From the NCBI RefSeq assembly GCF_024679245.1, contig NC_090174.1, positions 49,797,974 through 49,861,973 of the forward strand: a stretch of 64,000 bases of DNA. Reading direction: 5' to 3'. Shown piece by piece: positions 34,693 to 47,572 of the stretch (position 1 is the stretch's first letter; each line of letters begins with the position of its first letter). This DNA comes from Pseudorasbora parva. Taxonomy: Eukaryota; Chordata; Actinopteri; Cypriniformes; Gobionidae. The notes under the pieces were generated by a model. That model was not told the DNA's origin. It worked only from the letters and a program-made list of their open reading frames with translations, and made no database searches. Made by a program: the position numbers and the translations under genes.

Positions 34693-36398
34693 GTTGCTCT
34701 GTTTAGAATGTCTTGTGTGTTAACTGGGAACATACTCTGAGTTGTCTGAACTTACTCCCAAACTCATTTTTGGAACCAGTATACCTCAAGTAAACACGGT
34801 TTGGGTTAATCAACCAAGAGTTCAGGGTATGGGCTATGTAATGATAAGGCAACCTTGCTTTCTAGAATACCCCCCAGTACAAGCTAACAAAAAATAATAG
34901 AGTGCACGTTGCTTTTTTTCTTTCCTTAACACTCTTTTATTTTAGGCACATATGAGACACATGTCCGTATGTTCAGATGTTCATAATATATTTTTTAAAT
35001 CAAGTCTTCTGGTTGCCTTGACAGGATCCAGTAAATAATTATTTTATGGCTCACAACATTCAAATATTTCGTCACCTTTTTAATCAGCCCTTACTTTAAT
35101 CATTTGAATGGAATTGAATCAATTTGTTTGTGTAAATCAGATCGGATTATTGTAGAGATTATGTTTATCATTGTGGTATAATAGGGTGAAATTTTCAAAG
35201 CTCCAAAATCTTCAGCAGAGCTGTAGACATACTGTACGTAATTAGTGTGAAATGTGATTGATGAGGAACCTAATTAGGTGACTAAATAGCAATTAGCTAA
35301 TCATCTAGACATAGTGAGAAAGATAATGTCACTGAGAATGAGCAGATTTTACACAGCACAGGTTTTTATTATCTGTCAGTACCATCAAATAAAGTATTTC
35401 AGAGTATCTTCATCAGGGTGCTTTACGTTTGTTTTTATCTGTTTTTATAGAAAGGCTGCAGTTACTCCAACTTGGGATCATTGCAAAAACGTGCCTGTGG
35501 CAACATTTTTGCTAAATAATATTACGTTGCTTCTTGCAAGTTTTGTGGCACTTTCAAAATAAAATGTCCAGTGAGTGGCTCTAAAATTGTGTTCAGTTTC
35601 ATGTGAACAGGTGAATGTGATTCTGGCAAAGATGTTTAGGTTGGTTGTTGTACATAAACATTTCTGTTTGAGTGGCACTAAAATATTAATGTTGCATTGT
35701 AAATGAGGATAAGCCCCCTATGGTCTGCCATGCTTTGCTTACATCTAGCAACCACAATTCCTGGCGCTCAGGCAGTTTTGCGTGACCGCTGCAAAGTCTT
35801 CAGTCGTGGTTTGAAGTTGTAACTTACAGGCTCATGTAATGCTGGAATGCAGCATAACTCTACATCCTTGCTTAATTTAGTATATGCATTCATAAATATG
35901 CAAATTAGCCCCACCCCCACTCGCACAAGCTCAGAAATACAGTCGGCCGACTTACTGAGGAAAGCTGCTGAACAATGGTGCTCTTAACAACATTGGACAC
36001 ATAACAGTAATTAATGATTATCCTTTTGCTTGACTAAATAATTAAACAGCTAATAAAGTGTTGCTAATGTAACACAAAACAAAGTAATATACATATACAT
36101 AAATCACCTGCTATAGCTATTGTTAAATCTACCCTATTTGTCTTATTAACAGAAAAATACTGAGACAACCTGACTTCTTTTTTTGAGACTCCGTCCTCTG
36201 CTTCAGAGAATAGTTTATGATATTCTAAAGCCTGAGCAGGTTGACATGATTGGTGACAAGGTAGTTTGTTAAGTCAGAAACACCAGTGAAACTGGTGCAG
36301 TTTAAAGAGAAAATACTCAACAAAGGAGTTGAGTGATGAAGTTGAACATGGTTTGCCTTAAAGCATATAAAAATCACCAGGTAGATGTATAAACAACA
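34693..36398. other. Unassigned sequence
   Basis: No gene or well-defined repeat. A stretch near 35890-35960 (AAATTAGCCCCACCCCCACT) looks repeat-like, but its boundaries cannot be set. Confidence 0.35.
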
Positions 36399-36402
36399 TT
36401 AA

Positions 36403-37426
36403 AGCAGCACTTGGCAACTTTTGCTCTCAGGGTCCCCCTACAGTTTGGAAAAATAATGTCCTCAACTTCTGTCGTAAGATCTGTCATCCTACAACAGGGG
36501 ATGCCATCGCGCATGCATTTGTTGACATGACAACCCTGTTGCCCTGAACTAGTGATGCGTGGGTCGTCTCATAACCCGCGGACCCCGTATGTCTATTTAA
36601 TGGTCGCGGGTGCGCGGCGGGTTGTAAAAATATATACAGTGGTGCGGTGCGGGCCAAATAACTTCATAAAAGTGGCGCCGCGGGTTGGTGCAGCACTAAC
36701 AGTTCCCCTGAACACTGCAACAGGAGTTCACATGCAGGTGTTCTTCTGGCGGCGCGTGTGAAATGTCTTCATCCCAGGTAACGTTACAGTCAGTGGCATA
36801 TGTTTCAGCATGTCATATGAATATAATTTCATGGGTTTTATTTTTTTCAAACGCCAAATAATCACGATGCTCACGTTTACAAGCCAGCGTCATTATAGTA
36901 GTCTATTGGTTACCGTTTACAGAATCTATATGATACTTCAGTTCAATGTTTGAGTGGTAGGTAATCACCGTAACAAGCATGACAGCATCGGTTGGGCACG
37001 GCTCCTTCAGCTCACGCCGACGAGCAAACGCTGGTCCAATGTTGATCCTCGTCCTGCCTTTAATCCCATCCCTTTCTCGTTTCCTCTTATTGCTTTCCTC
37101 CAACAAAACCTTTTCTTTCTTATTTGTCTCTGCTGCTTCGGACATGACTATATTATCCGACGAACAAAGTTGGGCTTGCACGTCCGAATTTAAGGAAGTG
37201 TGGGTGTTGGTGGAAGTGACGTTTATGCCGTAAAGCAGTCGAATTTTGTGGTTCTTTTTGTTCTCGGGTTACTACCCGAAACCCGAAGTTTAAAAGTACG
37301 ATTAAAAACGGCACAGACCCCATCAGGCTATGGCAGACGTGTCATTCAACCTATTGTAAGCCGATTTATCATCACAAGAGTCTTAAAAAATATATTATGA
37401 AGGTTGAAAAGTTACCTAGTGCTGCT
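36403..37426. mobile_element. TTAA-flanked TIR element with nested insertion
   Basis: AGCAGCACTTGGCAACTTTT at the left and AAAAGTTACCTAGTGCTGCT at the right are mirror images with few mismatches, and both ends abut TTAA (36399-36402, 37427-37430). TTAA duplications point to piggyBac- or Kolobok-type insertion. The outer sequence is interrupted by a GC-rich segment from about 36550 to 37300. Confidence 0.75.
36550..37300. mobile_element. GC-rich nested element (GTGATGCGTGGGTCG end)
   Basis: The segment opens with AGTGATGCGTGGGTCGTCTC and ACCCGCGGACC, and near its other end reads CGGGTTACTACCCGAAACCC. Such GGGTC/CGGGT-rich ends occur in fish hAT elements, from memory. A similar phrase, AAGTCGGGACCCGACTTTT, is at 63566. 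The boundaries and class are uncertain; no transposase is visible. Confidence 0.4.
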
Positions 37427-37740
37427 TTAAAAACTTGATTTTCACCACGGCATTGAGCTTTTTTTTTTCATGACCCATGTTTGATGTGACTCGTACCTGA
37501 GGGCTCTGCATCGCAAGTGCTGTATCAGGTAAGGACATGTATTATTTGTGTTAATATATGTTAACATTAACAAAGTTGTTGGTGTTTTACTGCCACTAGT
37601 GTTCATTTCAGCTGGGGACACTTTTTGGAGAAACATTTTTTAAATGTTGTTATTTTGCTTGTACTGTCTCTGTAATACCTAGTAAAATACAATTGATTGC
37701 GTCATATATGAAATATTTGTATTTTTATTCACTTGTGATA

Positions 37741-37800
37741 GATTTATTGATTGATTCATTGGTTGGTTGATTGATTCATTGGTTGGTTGATTGATTGAGT
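37741..37800. repeat. Short tandem repeat
   Basis: Two copies of TTGATTGATTCATTGGTTGG in tandem, plus flanking partial units. Confidence 0.85.
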
Positions 37801-39540
37801 TTAATTCTTCCATCAGTCAAGTCTCTATGGATGAGCTGAAACTTGCTTCGGGATTTCCTCGTCTCCAGAGAACACAGCACTCAATGTAGCACATCCCCTT
37901 ATGCATGTTATCTTGGGACGGGTCGAGGTATTTAGACATCAAAGTCACTACCAGATGCCTCCAGTAAGGAAAATTCACCCTCTGTGTTTTTACAAGAAAA
38001 AGAAAATCTAAGACTCTGATATTCACAATAATTAATTCCCTAGGATGCTCTGTTCTAATTAAATCGACACACATGTTTGCTATTAGATTAAACACAATGA
38101 GCAATTATTAATGAAAGTGTTGCACATTATAATTATGGTGTCCATCAATTTCAGGAACATTTTTTTTTTCATGTGTTATAATTCTGAACTATCACTAAAT
38201 GTGCAGCAGCTATAGTTATGTGGTGATGAGCTTTCGCAAATGATTAACACTTTGTCTGATATCCTGTTCATCTGGAACACAGACTTCTGACAAGCTTTAC
38301 AGATAATATCGAGCTGAGATCATTAATTTAAATTCATATCATTATAATGAAGTAACTCTAACGAGCCGGTTTAGGGTATTAACTGAACTCACCACCCTAT
38401 TACAATATTAATGAGTTCTACAGAAGGAACTGGAGTGTAAAATGGAGAGATCTTTGAAAATAATGGACCATATTCAAGCACATACTTCATAATTTTCTCT
38501 AAAAGGTAGCACCTCAAAGGAAGTGACACTAAATGAACTAGATGAGTTCTTGCTCTTAGTGTCAGCCATAGTGAGAAAGGGCACATATTTGATTGAAGTT
38601 TGTGACTGTTTTGTGTTGCATTTCCCATAGAATAGAACCAAAGATTACCATGTGATTTGTTCCTAAAGACATTGGCTGTTCTAAGTGTGCTTGACTTTAC
38701 AAATGCTCCAATATTAACGATAAATAACGGAGTAATCATTTGTTGTGGTGTGGCCCAGATTAATGGCATTTGGTTATTGCCTACGGTTTTCGTTGCTGTG
38801 GTTAATAAGATATTTTCAAAGGCTGATGAATTTCTATTTTAGCTCTTCTCATGTCTTCACATCACTTGCTACATGGTATAGCACTTTTCCCAACACATTT
38901 CCATTTGATAAAGCATTTGTTTCAAGGTTAAATTCTTGCCTTAAAGAACTTGCGTATGAACAATACATTAAATATAGACTGCTAAAGCAGCATTCAGTTG
39001 ACCTCGTTTTAAAGGGCATGTATTCCTCAAGAAAGTCCCACAGGGATCATATGCAATGTTGCTGGAGGATCATTGTTTATTCTTTGCATGAGTTTACTAG
39101 GTGTCTGCATATTCATAAACAGGCTTTCACTGATGTTCTATTTTCCAAAAACCAGAGACTTTGCCCTTGAACTTTTTTAATTATTCCTAGTTGAACATTT
39201 AAAGCAACAGTAGGCTTGGTTTGGCACTTAAACCACCTTTAAAATGCATGAATGTTAATGCATTATAGGCTATTACAAAATATGAAACTCTGGCAGTTTT
39301 CTTTAATAGCATGCTGTGACACAGCCACAGTAAAGCCTAGCATTTGCATGTGCCTTTTGTTTGAAGGAGAATTAGGGGGACTTTTGTTGTCCTCAAAGGA
39401 CTCTTATTATGATGGGCCTACCGATAAGAAGGAAAGGGCGGCCATTTAAAAAAAAAAAAAAGGTGTTTGGTGAGGTGGCATGGATTTGGGGCTAACCTAG
39501 CTCAGACTAATTGATCCAAAATGATCCCTGGGAATAGAGA
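37801..39540. other. Unassigned sequence
   Basis: No gene or repeat recognised. The 141-codon plus frame at 38745-39170 has no domain that I recognise. Confidence 0.35.
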
Positions 39541-39544
39541 TATT

Positions 39545-40822
39545 GGCCCTCATTTATCAAAAGTGCGTACACCAAATTTCCAGCGTACACCTTGCGTACA
39601 CCCAAACCCACGGTGACTTTGAGATTTATCAATATGGACGTTGGCGTACGGCACGCTCAAATCCTACGCCAGCTCAGGAGGTGGTGTACGCACGTTTGAG
39701 TTAGTGGGGAAATGCGCAGAAAAACAATAACACCACAAAACGCACTGACAAGATATGCTATATTATGACGCACTGTTAAAAACCACAACAACAACATTTA
39801 GTGTTTATTTTTGTGCAACATGAACGTCAATGTTTAATTTGTGTGACTTTACCAAAGCGTTTGATCTGTAGGCATATGTATTCCTCCAGTCGCGAGCCGG
39901 TGCGCTTTACCTGACGTTTCAGGCCCGCCTGGCCCAGCAGCTGCGCACGGACTGGGACTAAAATAATTCAGACTGACAAAATAATAAAAATGACCTTCTT
40001 CTTTTAAATAATAATAAAATCAATAAAAACGGCATTCTTATTCTAAATAACAAGCGTCATTAAGAATAATAATCATAATAATAAGAAAAGAATCTTACAA
40101 ATTGTCATGTAGTTATTAATTTGAATGAATGGTAGGCTACTCCACATCACATCAGCATCACTATCGTACACCCCAATACATGTGCCGTGATACGAAATTA
40201 AATGCTAATTGTTTCAAAACGTGCTGTAAAATAATGCATTGTGATGGTAATTTATCATCCAAACAGCTATTTAAACTGCTGGAGTGCGCTTCTCAACCCC
40301 CACACTAACAGTAGCTACTCGTAATTTGGGTCCATATTTTGTTTTTGTAGGTGCCTTTAATCCCACTCTTTAAACTCCCAAATAAAACAATTTCGGGTTT
40401 TTTTCTTCCCTGGTGATGGTCTCGATGGGCGCGTCTCAATCATCTCAATAGTTCAGTAGTCAGAGCACTGATCAGGGAGTCAACCCATTGACTCATGTCC
40501 TAATCAGTGCCCTGACTAGTGGACTAGTGAGATGATTGAGCGCGCCCGATCTCCACGTCGGAGAAGTTTCGTTTCTTTGCCGTCTTCGGTGTGTCCATGG
40601 CGTAAAATGAGGGCGTGCGGGAGGCGGAGACTTGAATATATTGGGGCGTGTTATTCTAATGACGATCGTTTTCAGCCGCGGGATTTATCAAGGGCAAGTA
40701 TTGCGTACACCTGAATTGCAGAGGTGCGCACAGTTTCATAAATCAGGCGGTGAGAGGAGTGTAAGCATAATCTTACGCCAATATATACACCAGTTTCTAC
40801 GCAAGATTGATAAATGAGGGCC
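39545..40822. mobile_element. TIR element GGCCCTCATTTATCAA, 3-bp flanks
   Basis: GGCCCTCATTTATCAA at the left and TTGATAAATGAGGGCC at the right are exact complements. ATT flanks both ends (39542-39544, 40823-40825). Subterminal GCGTACAC/GCGTAC motifs recur on both sides. The 1278-bp copy has no intact transposase. A foldback repeat is nested at 40427-40547. The superfamily is not settled; a 3-bp duplication would suit PIF/Harbinger. Confidence 0.75.
40427..40547. mobile_element. Foldback MITE, copy 1
   Basis: An almost complete hairpin of 121 bp: GGGCGCGTCTCAATCATCTC pairs with the right arm GAGATGATTGAGCGCGCCC, and TCAGAGCACTGATCAGG pairs with CTAATCAGTGCCCTGA across a short loop near TTGACTCA. 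GAT lies on each side. The same repeat is at 60743-60858. Confidence 0.85.
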
Positions 40823-40825
40823 ATT

Positions 40826-43800
40826 GTGTATTAGACTTTTTGAGCCGTTTCATATGTGCGTGCTCTGGTCTGGGATATATATATGTTTTTGGACTGTACT
40901 CTGGGGACCTTTTTTTTAACAGCTGGAGGATAACTTTGTTTTCTGGGGCCTTGAATCAGATGTTTTATACTTGTTCTCTTTTTGGGCACACTGGTCTTTA
41001 TCACAGACTTCATCAAACTTCCTACCTATCTCAAAGCAGAAAAGGACTGTTGAGTATCATCTTTATTTATTTTTTGTTTGCATGGACCTCAAGCTGTTGC
41101 GTTGTGTTGTGGATTGTTGGGTGTGTAGCAGAAGAGTAGGCATGCTTTGGGACATAAGCCAACTACTTTGTCATAACTGTGTCTTTAACGGACAGCTTTG
41201 TCACTATTAATCCTGTCACCATTTAAACTGCCTTGTCATTCAACTTGTCACAGTTAAAACCCTCCTCATTCTATTTCATTTAATTTCCTACCATTTCGGA
41301 AAGAAATGTACTACTAGCATGCTCATCTGCCAGTTGTGGGTCTTTCATGCAGAGAGTTCTCCTCATGTGTTTGCAATTTGCATAATGGTGCATTTAAAAG
41401 TTAATGGCCAAATGTATCATTACAAAAGTTCACAATGCTTTTGCAGATGAAAAAAAATTATGTGAATAACATTTGAATAAATCTCTTTTTGTAAGGTTAG
41501 ATATTGATTACATCCATCATGTTTTTTGTTTTTGTTTGTTTTTTTATATTTTTTGTGCATGTTGTAGTTCTAATTGAGTCCTTGTCCAAAATGCAGTAGG
41601 TTTGTGAGCAATATCAGCCATTATAATGTGTAATGGATCTGCACTTCTGACTCTTACTGGAAAAAGTCGACGATCTTTGGAACATTAATTTCAACATTCT
41701 ACGATTTTGGACACACTAACTCTAATTCATAGTATTCGGATACTAATTATGATGGAGAGATTGGGAATTGGTAAGCTGTTCAGTGTTACTTTAATATTAC
41801 TGAGTTGGAACTGAGCCTGCAGGAAGGTAGCTCTCCAGGAGCAGGGTTGAACAAAAAATATTCCACATGGTTTGATGATATCATATCTAATGCAGTGAAA
41901 ATCATATTTGTACCACTCCAGCTAGCAGGGAAAATCATTTTCTAAAAGTTTTGTAAATGTTAGGACAAAACATTATTACAATTGTTTAAAAAACATTCTT
42001 ATACAATTATTGATTACTTCTCGTAACGTTAAGAGAAATTGGTTTTATTCACTAAGCACAAATTTGTACGAACATTTGATTTCTATTCTCGTGGACTTAT
42101 CGCTTCTATTACTCATCCCAAAGCTTTAGTTCATCCAGTTTCTGAACTCGGTTGAATTCAGATGATTTACCCATTTAAAAATGTAGTCATTCTCTATATC
42201 ATACTTGCTCTGTTGTCTGACAAAAAAAAAAAATTATATAGGAAATGAGATCAGCTTTATTGGCTTTATTTATATTACATTATATTAAAATAACTTAATT
42301 TAGTTAAGTTATTTTATTCGGATTAGGAGAGAACATATAAGGCAAGAAGGCAGATGTAAGTGTGATGTTGTCATCATGAATATGCTAATTGACACATGCC
42401 ATCATCTAGTGACATTCAGAAACAGGCTTTAGCTACTTTTCTTTCTGAAAAAAGGAATGACTGCAGGTGGAAAGCAATATGCTACCCTGCGCTTGCAGGA
42501 CAGTACCGGTGAAAAAAAAAAAGTTGAAGGGGTTTGAAAAGTTGCTAAATCTAGCATACATATGCATAATTTTACAGAGCAGATTCTTGCCAAATGCACA
42601 CACCCTAGTATAGACTAAACATGTAAGACGCAATCACGCATGATGTCACTGTTTTCACATTTTAGTTTTTTTGTCAGTAACGATCATGTTTTAAAAAACT
42701 TTGACTTTGAAAGTCATTTTCAAAAGTTTGCATTTTCAGGCTACCAAAACGCTGTTGTCATGTAAATGAACCGCAAAAATGCATACGTTTTAGTTGAAAA
42801 TGGTGTTGTGTAAATGGCCCCTAAGAACAAATTCTGGCATGGCATGTTGTGAACATGGAACTGGCATGTTGTGAATTAGGTGTAGATTTTTCATTAGAAG
42901 TTCTCCTGTGTGTACAAATACGAAATAATCCACACAATTATTAGTTAATGAGACTTAATATTCTTTCTCTGAACTTTCCTTATTAACTTTTATGATTACA
43001 TAATGAAAACATTTTCATAATTTTTAAAATCATATGTAATGTTCTACTAACACTCACATAAACCAAAATAAAATGTTAATACATAAAATAAAAAAACTGA
43101 CCATTTTGAACATTTAAAAACATAAATTACATTTTCATATTGGAATGTTAGCAAAATATTCAAAAATGTATTTTTGTTAGCTGGGACTACATGTAAATCA
43201 CAAAGTCGACTTTCTCACTATTAACTAGCTATACATTTGGTGGCATCGACAATGCATGTGGAACTCATTTTACAGCAGTCTGCAAGAGGGTTGACTTGTC
43301 AGTAAAGTCCATCAAACCCTGAAAGTCATGTCTGTAGATACCATAAAGTACGACTGGCATCTCCTTTGAGAGCTTAAGGACTTACAATCATGCTGGCTGT
43401 GCTAAACCATTAGTAAAACCGCACATGAAATGTCAGAGATTCCAAATCCTGCCTACTTTTAGCTGAGACAGCATATCAGAAAGAGAGAGTAGAAGAGCAA
43501 GTCATATAGACATGTAGGTACACTCGTTTTTCCACTTCCAAATGCAGTGATTTATTGGGAATCTACCAAATTGTGTTTACATGAGGTCAAATCTGGATTT
43601 ACTGGTTGGAAGTTATAGGTGATTTTTGTAGTTGTCAAAATTGTAATTGTGTGTGTTTCCCACCACAATTTATCTATTGTTTATCTATTTGATTTTATGA
43701 CAGTTCACAAAGTAATGATGTTGGATTTGTGCATGAATTGTTCTCTTGAATAAGAGCTTTTCAGTTTATTCAGTTCAAAAGGGTCTGAATGATTTGCTCA

Positions 43801-44317
43801 TAAATTGCTTGAATAAATGATTATCAGTGAAAGATATCAGTTTTGGTTTGTTTCTCACACAAAACAGACTTTAGGCTTGAAATCTAGTACATGAGTCATA
43901 TGATTTAATACGGAGCCCCAAAAGGGACCTGCTGATGGGAAAAATATCAGATGGGAGAGAAAAATAATGTTTGAGTGCGTCCACCAGATAAATTTTGCAT
44001 TTGCTCTCAAACCCACTGAAATATACGCCTAGTTTTCCCTCCGACTTTAAATTATTCCAATCGCCAGTTTTGCGTTTATTTGCAATAGTTTTGCAAATGA
44101 ATGCAACGTCTCTCTCTGAAGAACGCAAGGTTTTCTAAGTTTCTCATGCAAGTTTTGCAAAACAATTTTTCCTTCCATCAAATTTTTTTCCATCACCATG
44201 TCCTTTTAGGGGCTCCATCATTTTTCCACTCATTGTAATTGCATGAAAACAGAAATTGAAATATTTTCGGTTAAAAAAAAGAAAAGGAAAAAAAGGATAT
44301 GATACAGGTTTTGAATG
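40826..44317. other. Unassigned sequence
   Basis: Mostly AT-rich. 42610-42840 resembles the MITE end at 6316-6595, and 41812-41850 contains a phrase related to 11212-11260. No gene was recognised. Confidence 0.35.
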
Positions 44318-44377
44318 ACATGAGGGTGAGTAAATGATGACAGAATGCTCATTTTTAAGTAAACTATCCTTTTAACA
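44318..44377. repeat. Single arm of the 1.1-kb MITE family
   Basis: GACATGAGGGTGAGTAAATG, then ATGACAGAATG and GTAAACTATCCTTTTAA match the right arm of 1110-3597. The opposite arm is absent nearby. Confidence 0.6.
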
Positions 44378-45405
44378 TTGAAGTTACCAAAAGCATCACT
44401 CAAAATATGAAAAACAAGCTGTGATGGGAGGAGAGGCGTGAAAGTACTAAAATGGGGGGGGATCAAGCCTGGAAACTCCATAAGATCAAATGGCCCTGTG
44501 GCGTTGCCTCCTCTGACAGGTGAGTAAACAGAAGGTACTCATTATGCGTACCTGCTAGGATTTCACACTGAGAGACATGGGATGAGAGAGCATGAACACC
44601 GTGCCGTGTTACATAAGCACATGGTGCATTAGCAATGCAGATTCAATGTTTTTTTTCCCGCCAAATCAGTCAGCGTTGGCGCTTTAAGTGTGCGTGACTG
44701 TTAATCTCTGTTTAACGGCCGCGTTCCGCAGCATGAGCCCTTCGACCCTCGTTCCTCACGCACACAAACATTCTTCCAGGCAGCCGCCCTGTGTTTGTCA
44801 CTCTCCCTTCACTTTGATGTAGTTTATGAAAATTGACTTTACAAGGACCGCGTTTTATGTTCCTCCTTTATTGGCCAGGCTAGCATCCGCTGCTCTATAG
44901 TTGTGTATGTGTGTACGTGTCAGACAGACAAGTATGTGATTAATAGCTCTCTTGGTCTCTGGCTGGCTCATTTTTCAGTGCTGTTGTTTAAGACCTGTGG
45001 CTCTTCTCTTGGCGAGATGTAGATGCGTTTCCCCTTGCTGTTTATTGATATTCTGTTTCCCTAAATACGGACCTATTTGTCTCTGCTGTCTCGCCTCCCA
45101 CCCCCCACCCCACCTGTACACTGGACCTGAGCGGATATAGGCGGATTGGGGAGGAGAGGAGAGGAGGTGGAGAAGGGGCAGAAAGAGAAAACTATTCGTG
45201 ATTGATAGGCAATCTCAGTGCCTGTGGCGTCTGGAGAATCACCAAGGTGACGGTGAGTGGTTTTCCTTTGGCTTCCTCTTGTGGCTGGTTGTACTAATCA
45301 CTGTGTGTGTCATTGTGCTGGAGTGAACGTGTGCTTCTGACCGTTTGGGGGTAAGTGATAGAGATATAGTGAGTTGATGTGTTTGATGCTCTGAATCTAA
45401 TGCAG

Positions 45406-45513
45406 AAGAACATCTGATGAAGAGCACAGACCTTGTGGCGACCCTATGTCTCTGGTGTATCTGATTCTGGTCCTCACCTTTACAGTATTTATGGGTCAAA
45501 AGGAAAACCCCAG
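45406..45513 (+). CDS. Candidate first coding exon with signal peptide
   Basis: Between an acceptor-like CTAATGCAG (ending 45405) and a strong donor CAG/GTAAAG (45514) lies a 108-nt segment. An ATG at 45446 opens a 22-codon frame plus two bases (phase 2) beginning MSLVYLILVLTF and continuing with a hydrophobic run, then GQKENP. This is what a signal-peptide exon of a secreted or membrane protein looks like; cleavage after the Gly would be reasonable. About 150 bp upstream, GACG/GTGAGTGG at 45253 is a good donor for a possible 5' untranslated exon. The segment lies in a repeat-poor, GC-richer stretch (44.7-45.5 kb). I do not recognise the protein, and no downstream exon was identified. An upstream ATG at 45417 opens a 15-codon overlapping frame. 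Chance is possible. Confidence 0.35.
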
Positions 45514-45964
45514 GTAAAGATTTCTCTATTAATATTTTTCTTCATCTCAGCTATCTACAGCCTTGTTTCCACAACCTGCAGGCCCAGGATGTTTATTTTA
45601 AATCTGATATGTTTTTTTATGTGTACATTTATATTTCTTTATAGTTATTCATATGCTTGTCTAACAAAATCATGAATTGGGAAGTGACAAGTGTGCCTCT
45701 CTAAAATAATAAATGTCTTCTTTAGTAATGCATTCTGGCACCAACTCTGCAAATACAGCACCTTTTCACTGTTTACTACCTTGCAAGGTAAAAAAAACAA
45801 ACAAAGGATACAAAAAAAAAATACATTGACTCAGCCGATGAGCACCTGTTTTTTTTAGCAATGTTACAAGAGGCAATTCTAGGATTTTGGCCATTGGAGG
45901 GCTCAACCTTGTTGAGCTATGTTTAGTAGTTTATTCCTGGAACAACATCTTTCTTGAACCCAGA

Positions 45965-46370
45965 ACAACATTTCAATCAACCAGTTTTTGAGTTCAGAAA
46001 ACATCACTCTACTGAGACTGCAGTGTTGAAAGTTGTCCTAAGATTCTGGCGACTATGCTTGTGTTTGTGCTCTTCGGTCTGACTGCTGCATTCAATTCAG
46101 TAGATCATGCTGTTCACAATGTTCGGTTGGAACATTGTGCAGGCATTAAAGGTAGTGCCCTGGAGTGGTTCAAATCTTACGTTACAGTTAAGGTTGGAGA
46201 ATGTAGTTCTACTACTGCTGTGTTATCCTGTGGGGTTCCCCAGGGGTCCGTTTTGGCTCCCATTCTTTTTTTCCTAATGCATGCTTCCACTTGGTTTTAT
46301 CTTCAGGAAATATGTTATTCCATTGTTACACTGATGACACCCAAATTTATCTGCCCTTAATTTATCCAAA
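45965..46370 (+). pseudogene. L2-type LINE reverse transcriptase fragment
   Basis: Motifs of the L2 reverse transcriptase are readable with frameshifts. A HHSTETAVLKVV-like stretch lies near 46000. The LTAAFNSVDHAV box (normally AFDTVDH, carrying a catalytic Asp, here Asn) lies near 46080, and CGVPQGSVLAPILF near 46235. In another frame FHCYTDDTQIYLPL lies near 46325, where the catalytic YADD has become YTDD. The open part is 46055-46360. Both ends are truncated and the first catalytic Asp is lost, so it is inactive. Orientation is the same as that of the L2 copies at 21-31 kb. Confidence 0.85.
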
Positions 46371-46372
46371 CT

Positions 46373-46520
46373 GCAAAAGTCCACAACACATGCAAATACA
46401 GAAATACACATGCAAATACAGAAACGTGCTGCAAATAGAGAAACGTGCTGCAAATACTCAAACAACATGTAAATAGAGAAACTTGCTGCAAATAGAGAAA
46501 CGTGCTGCAAAAGTCCACAA
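46373..46520. repeat. 19-bp minisatellite
   Basis: Units close to AAATAGAGAAACGTGCTGC, with variants AAATACAGAAACACATGC, repeated about six times. The array is bracketed by the same phrase, CTGCAAAAGTCCACAA, at 46371-46386 and 46505-46520. Confidence 0.85.
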
Positions 46521-46660
46521 GACAAATTAGTGTTGTCAAAAGTACTGACCACGATACCAAATCGCCACTGAAATTTAACGGGGTGGTATAAAAACATTAT
46601 TTTGAAGGCTTGATTGTGTTTGTGGGGTACACTGTAACATGTTCATGCTTTGTTTTATAA

Positions 46661-47572
46661 GGGGTCATATAATGCCATTTTTATGCAAGTTAATGTGATT
46701 CTTTAGTGTCTAAATGAAAACTTTGTAATATATTTAATAAAAAATTATCGTTAGTATTGTAAGAACCCTCATTTTACCTGGTCAAAAACAGCTCTGTTTT
46801 CACCAAGCCATTTTAGTGCATACGGCTTTAAATGATAAGTGACCCCCGCCCCTCTGTTGTCCTTGACAAAAGTAGAGGCGAAAGAATAGCCACGAGAGCT
46901 TCTGAGGACAGATCTGTGCAACTTTATCAATTTGAACTGGAGTCGGACCCAGGACAGGATGACAGCTCCAATGAAATTCGACAACTAAGGCTTAGTAGGA
47001 CGTTTCTGAATGGTTGGTTAACGTAATGTCACTTTGATCTGTCTTTATGTACTGGCAGGGTAACGTTAGCACGAATGCTACGTGTTTACTGATGTATATG
47101 TTATTTCATTGACAGATTGATGTTACACCTAATGCCAATAAGAATTATAATAATAATAATAATAATAGATTTTATTTATAACGCACTTTTCATTGCGAAG
47201 AATCTCAAAGTGCAACATGGAAAGGAAGAAGAAGAACTTTTTTTATTACACCCGAGAACAGAACAGCGCAAAGGCTTAGACGCCATTCTGCTCCAGCGTA
47301 ATGGCGGACTGTGATGATGATGATGATGATGACAGAGTTCACTCAGGTTTTATCTGAGTTGAAACTGCTTGCCAATCAACAATCGTGGGAGGGGTGTCTG
47401 ACCGTGTGACGTCAAACGCCTCGATTTGTGACAGTGGAAAACATATAAGGAGATTTTTTTTTTTAAACAATTGATGGATTTTTATCAATATATGATGGTT
47501 GTGTACAGGCACTGCCAACACACATTTCCATTCAATCAGCTTGTTAAAGTGCATGTACCATTATATGACCCC
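46661..47572. mobile_element. TIR element GGGGTCATATAATG, TTAA type
   Basis: GGGGTCATATAATG at the left mirrors CATTATATGACCCC at the right, with further pairing inside (ATGCAAGTTAA versus TTAAAGTGCATG). The right flank is TTAA (47573-47576) and the left flank is ATAA. No transposase is seen. It is a third large member of the TTAA-targeting class in this window. A SINE/LINE-like tail is nested at 47147-47225. Confidence 0.7.
47147..47225 (-). repeat. Retroposon tail fragment
   Basis: On the minus strand it reads TTGCACTTTGAGATTCTTCG, then AAAGTGCGTTATAAATAAA, then (ATT)n. This is a degenerate form of the AAAGCGCTATATAAATAAA tail of L2 and its partner SINE, with a simple-repeat end. Confidence 0.5.

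Noticed and set aside
38745..39170. 141-codon frame as a gene
   Set aside because: AT-rich sequence, no domain, no support from context; length is possible by chance in 64 kb.
46373..46520. CRISPR-like array
   Set aside because: Units of about 19 bp directly adjoin without spacers, in a vertebrate genome; it is a minisatellite.
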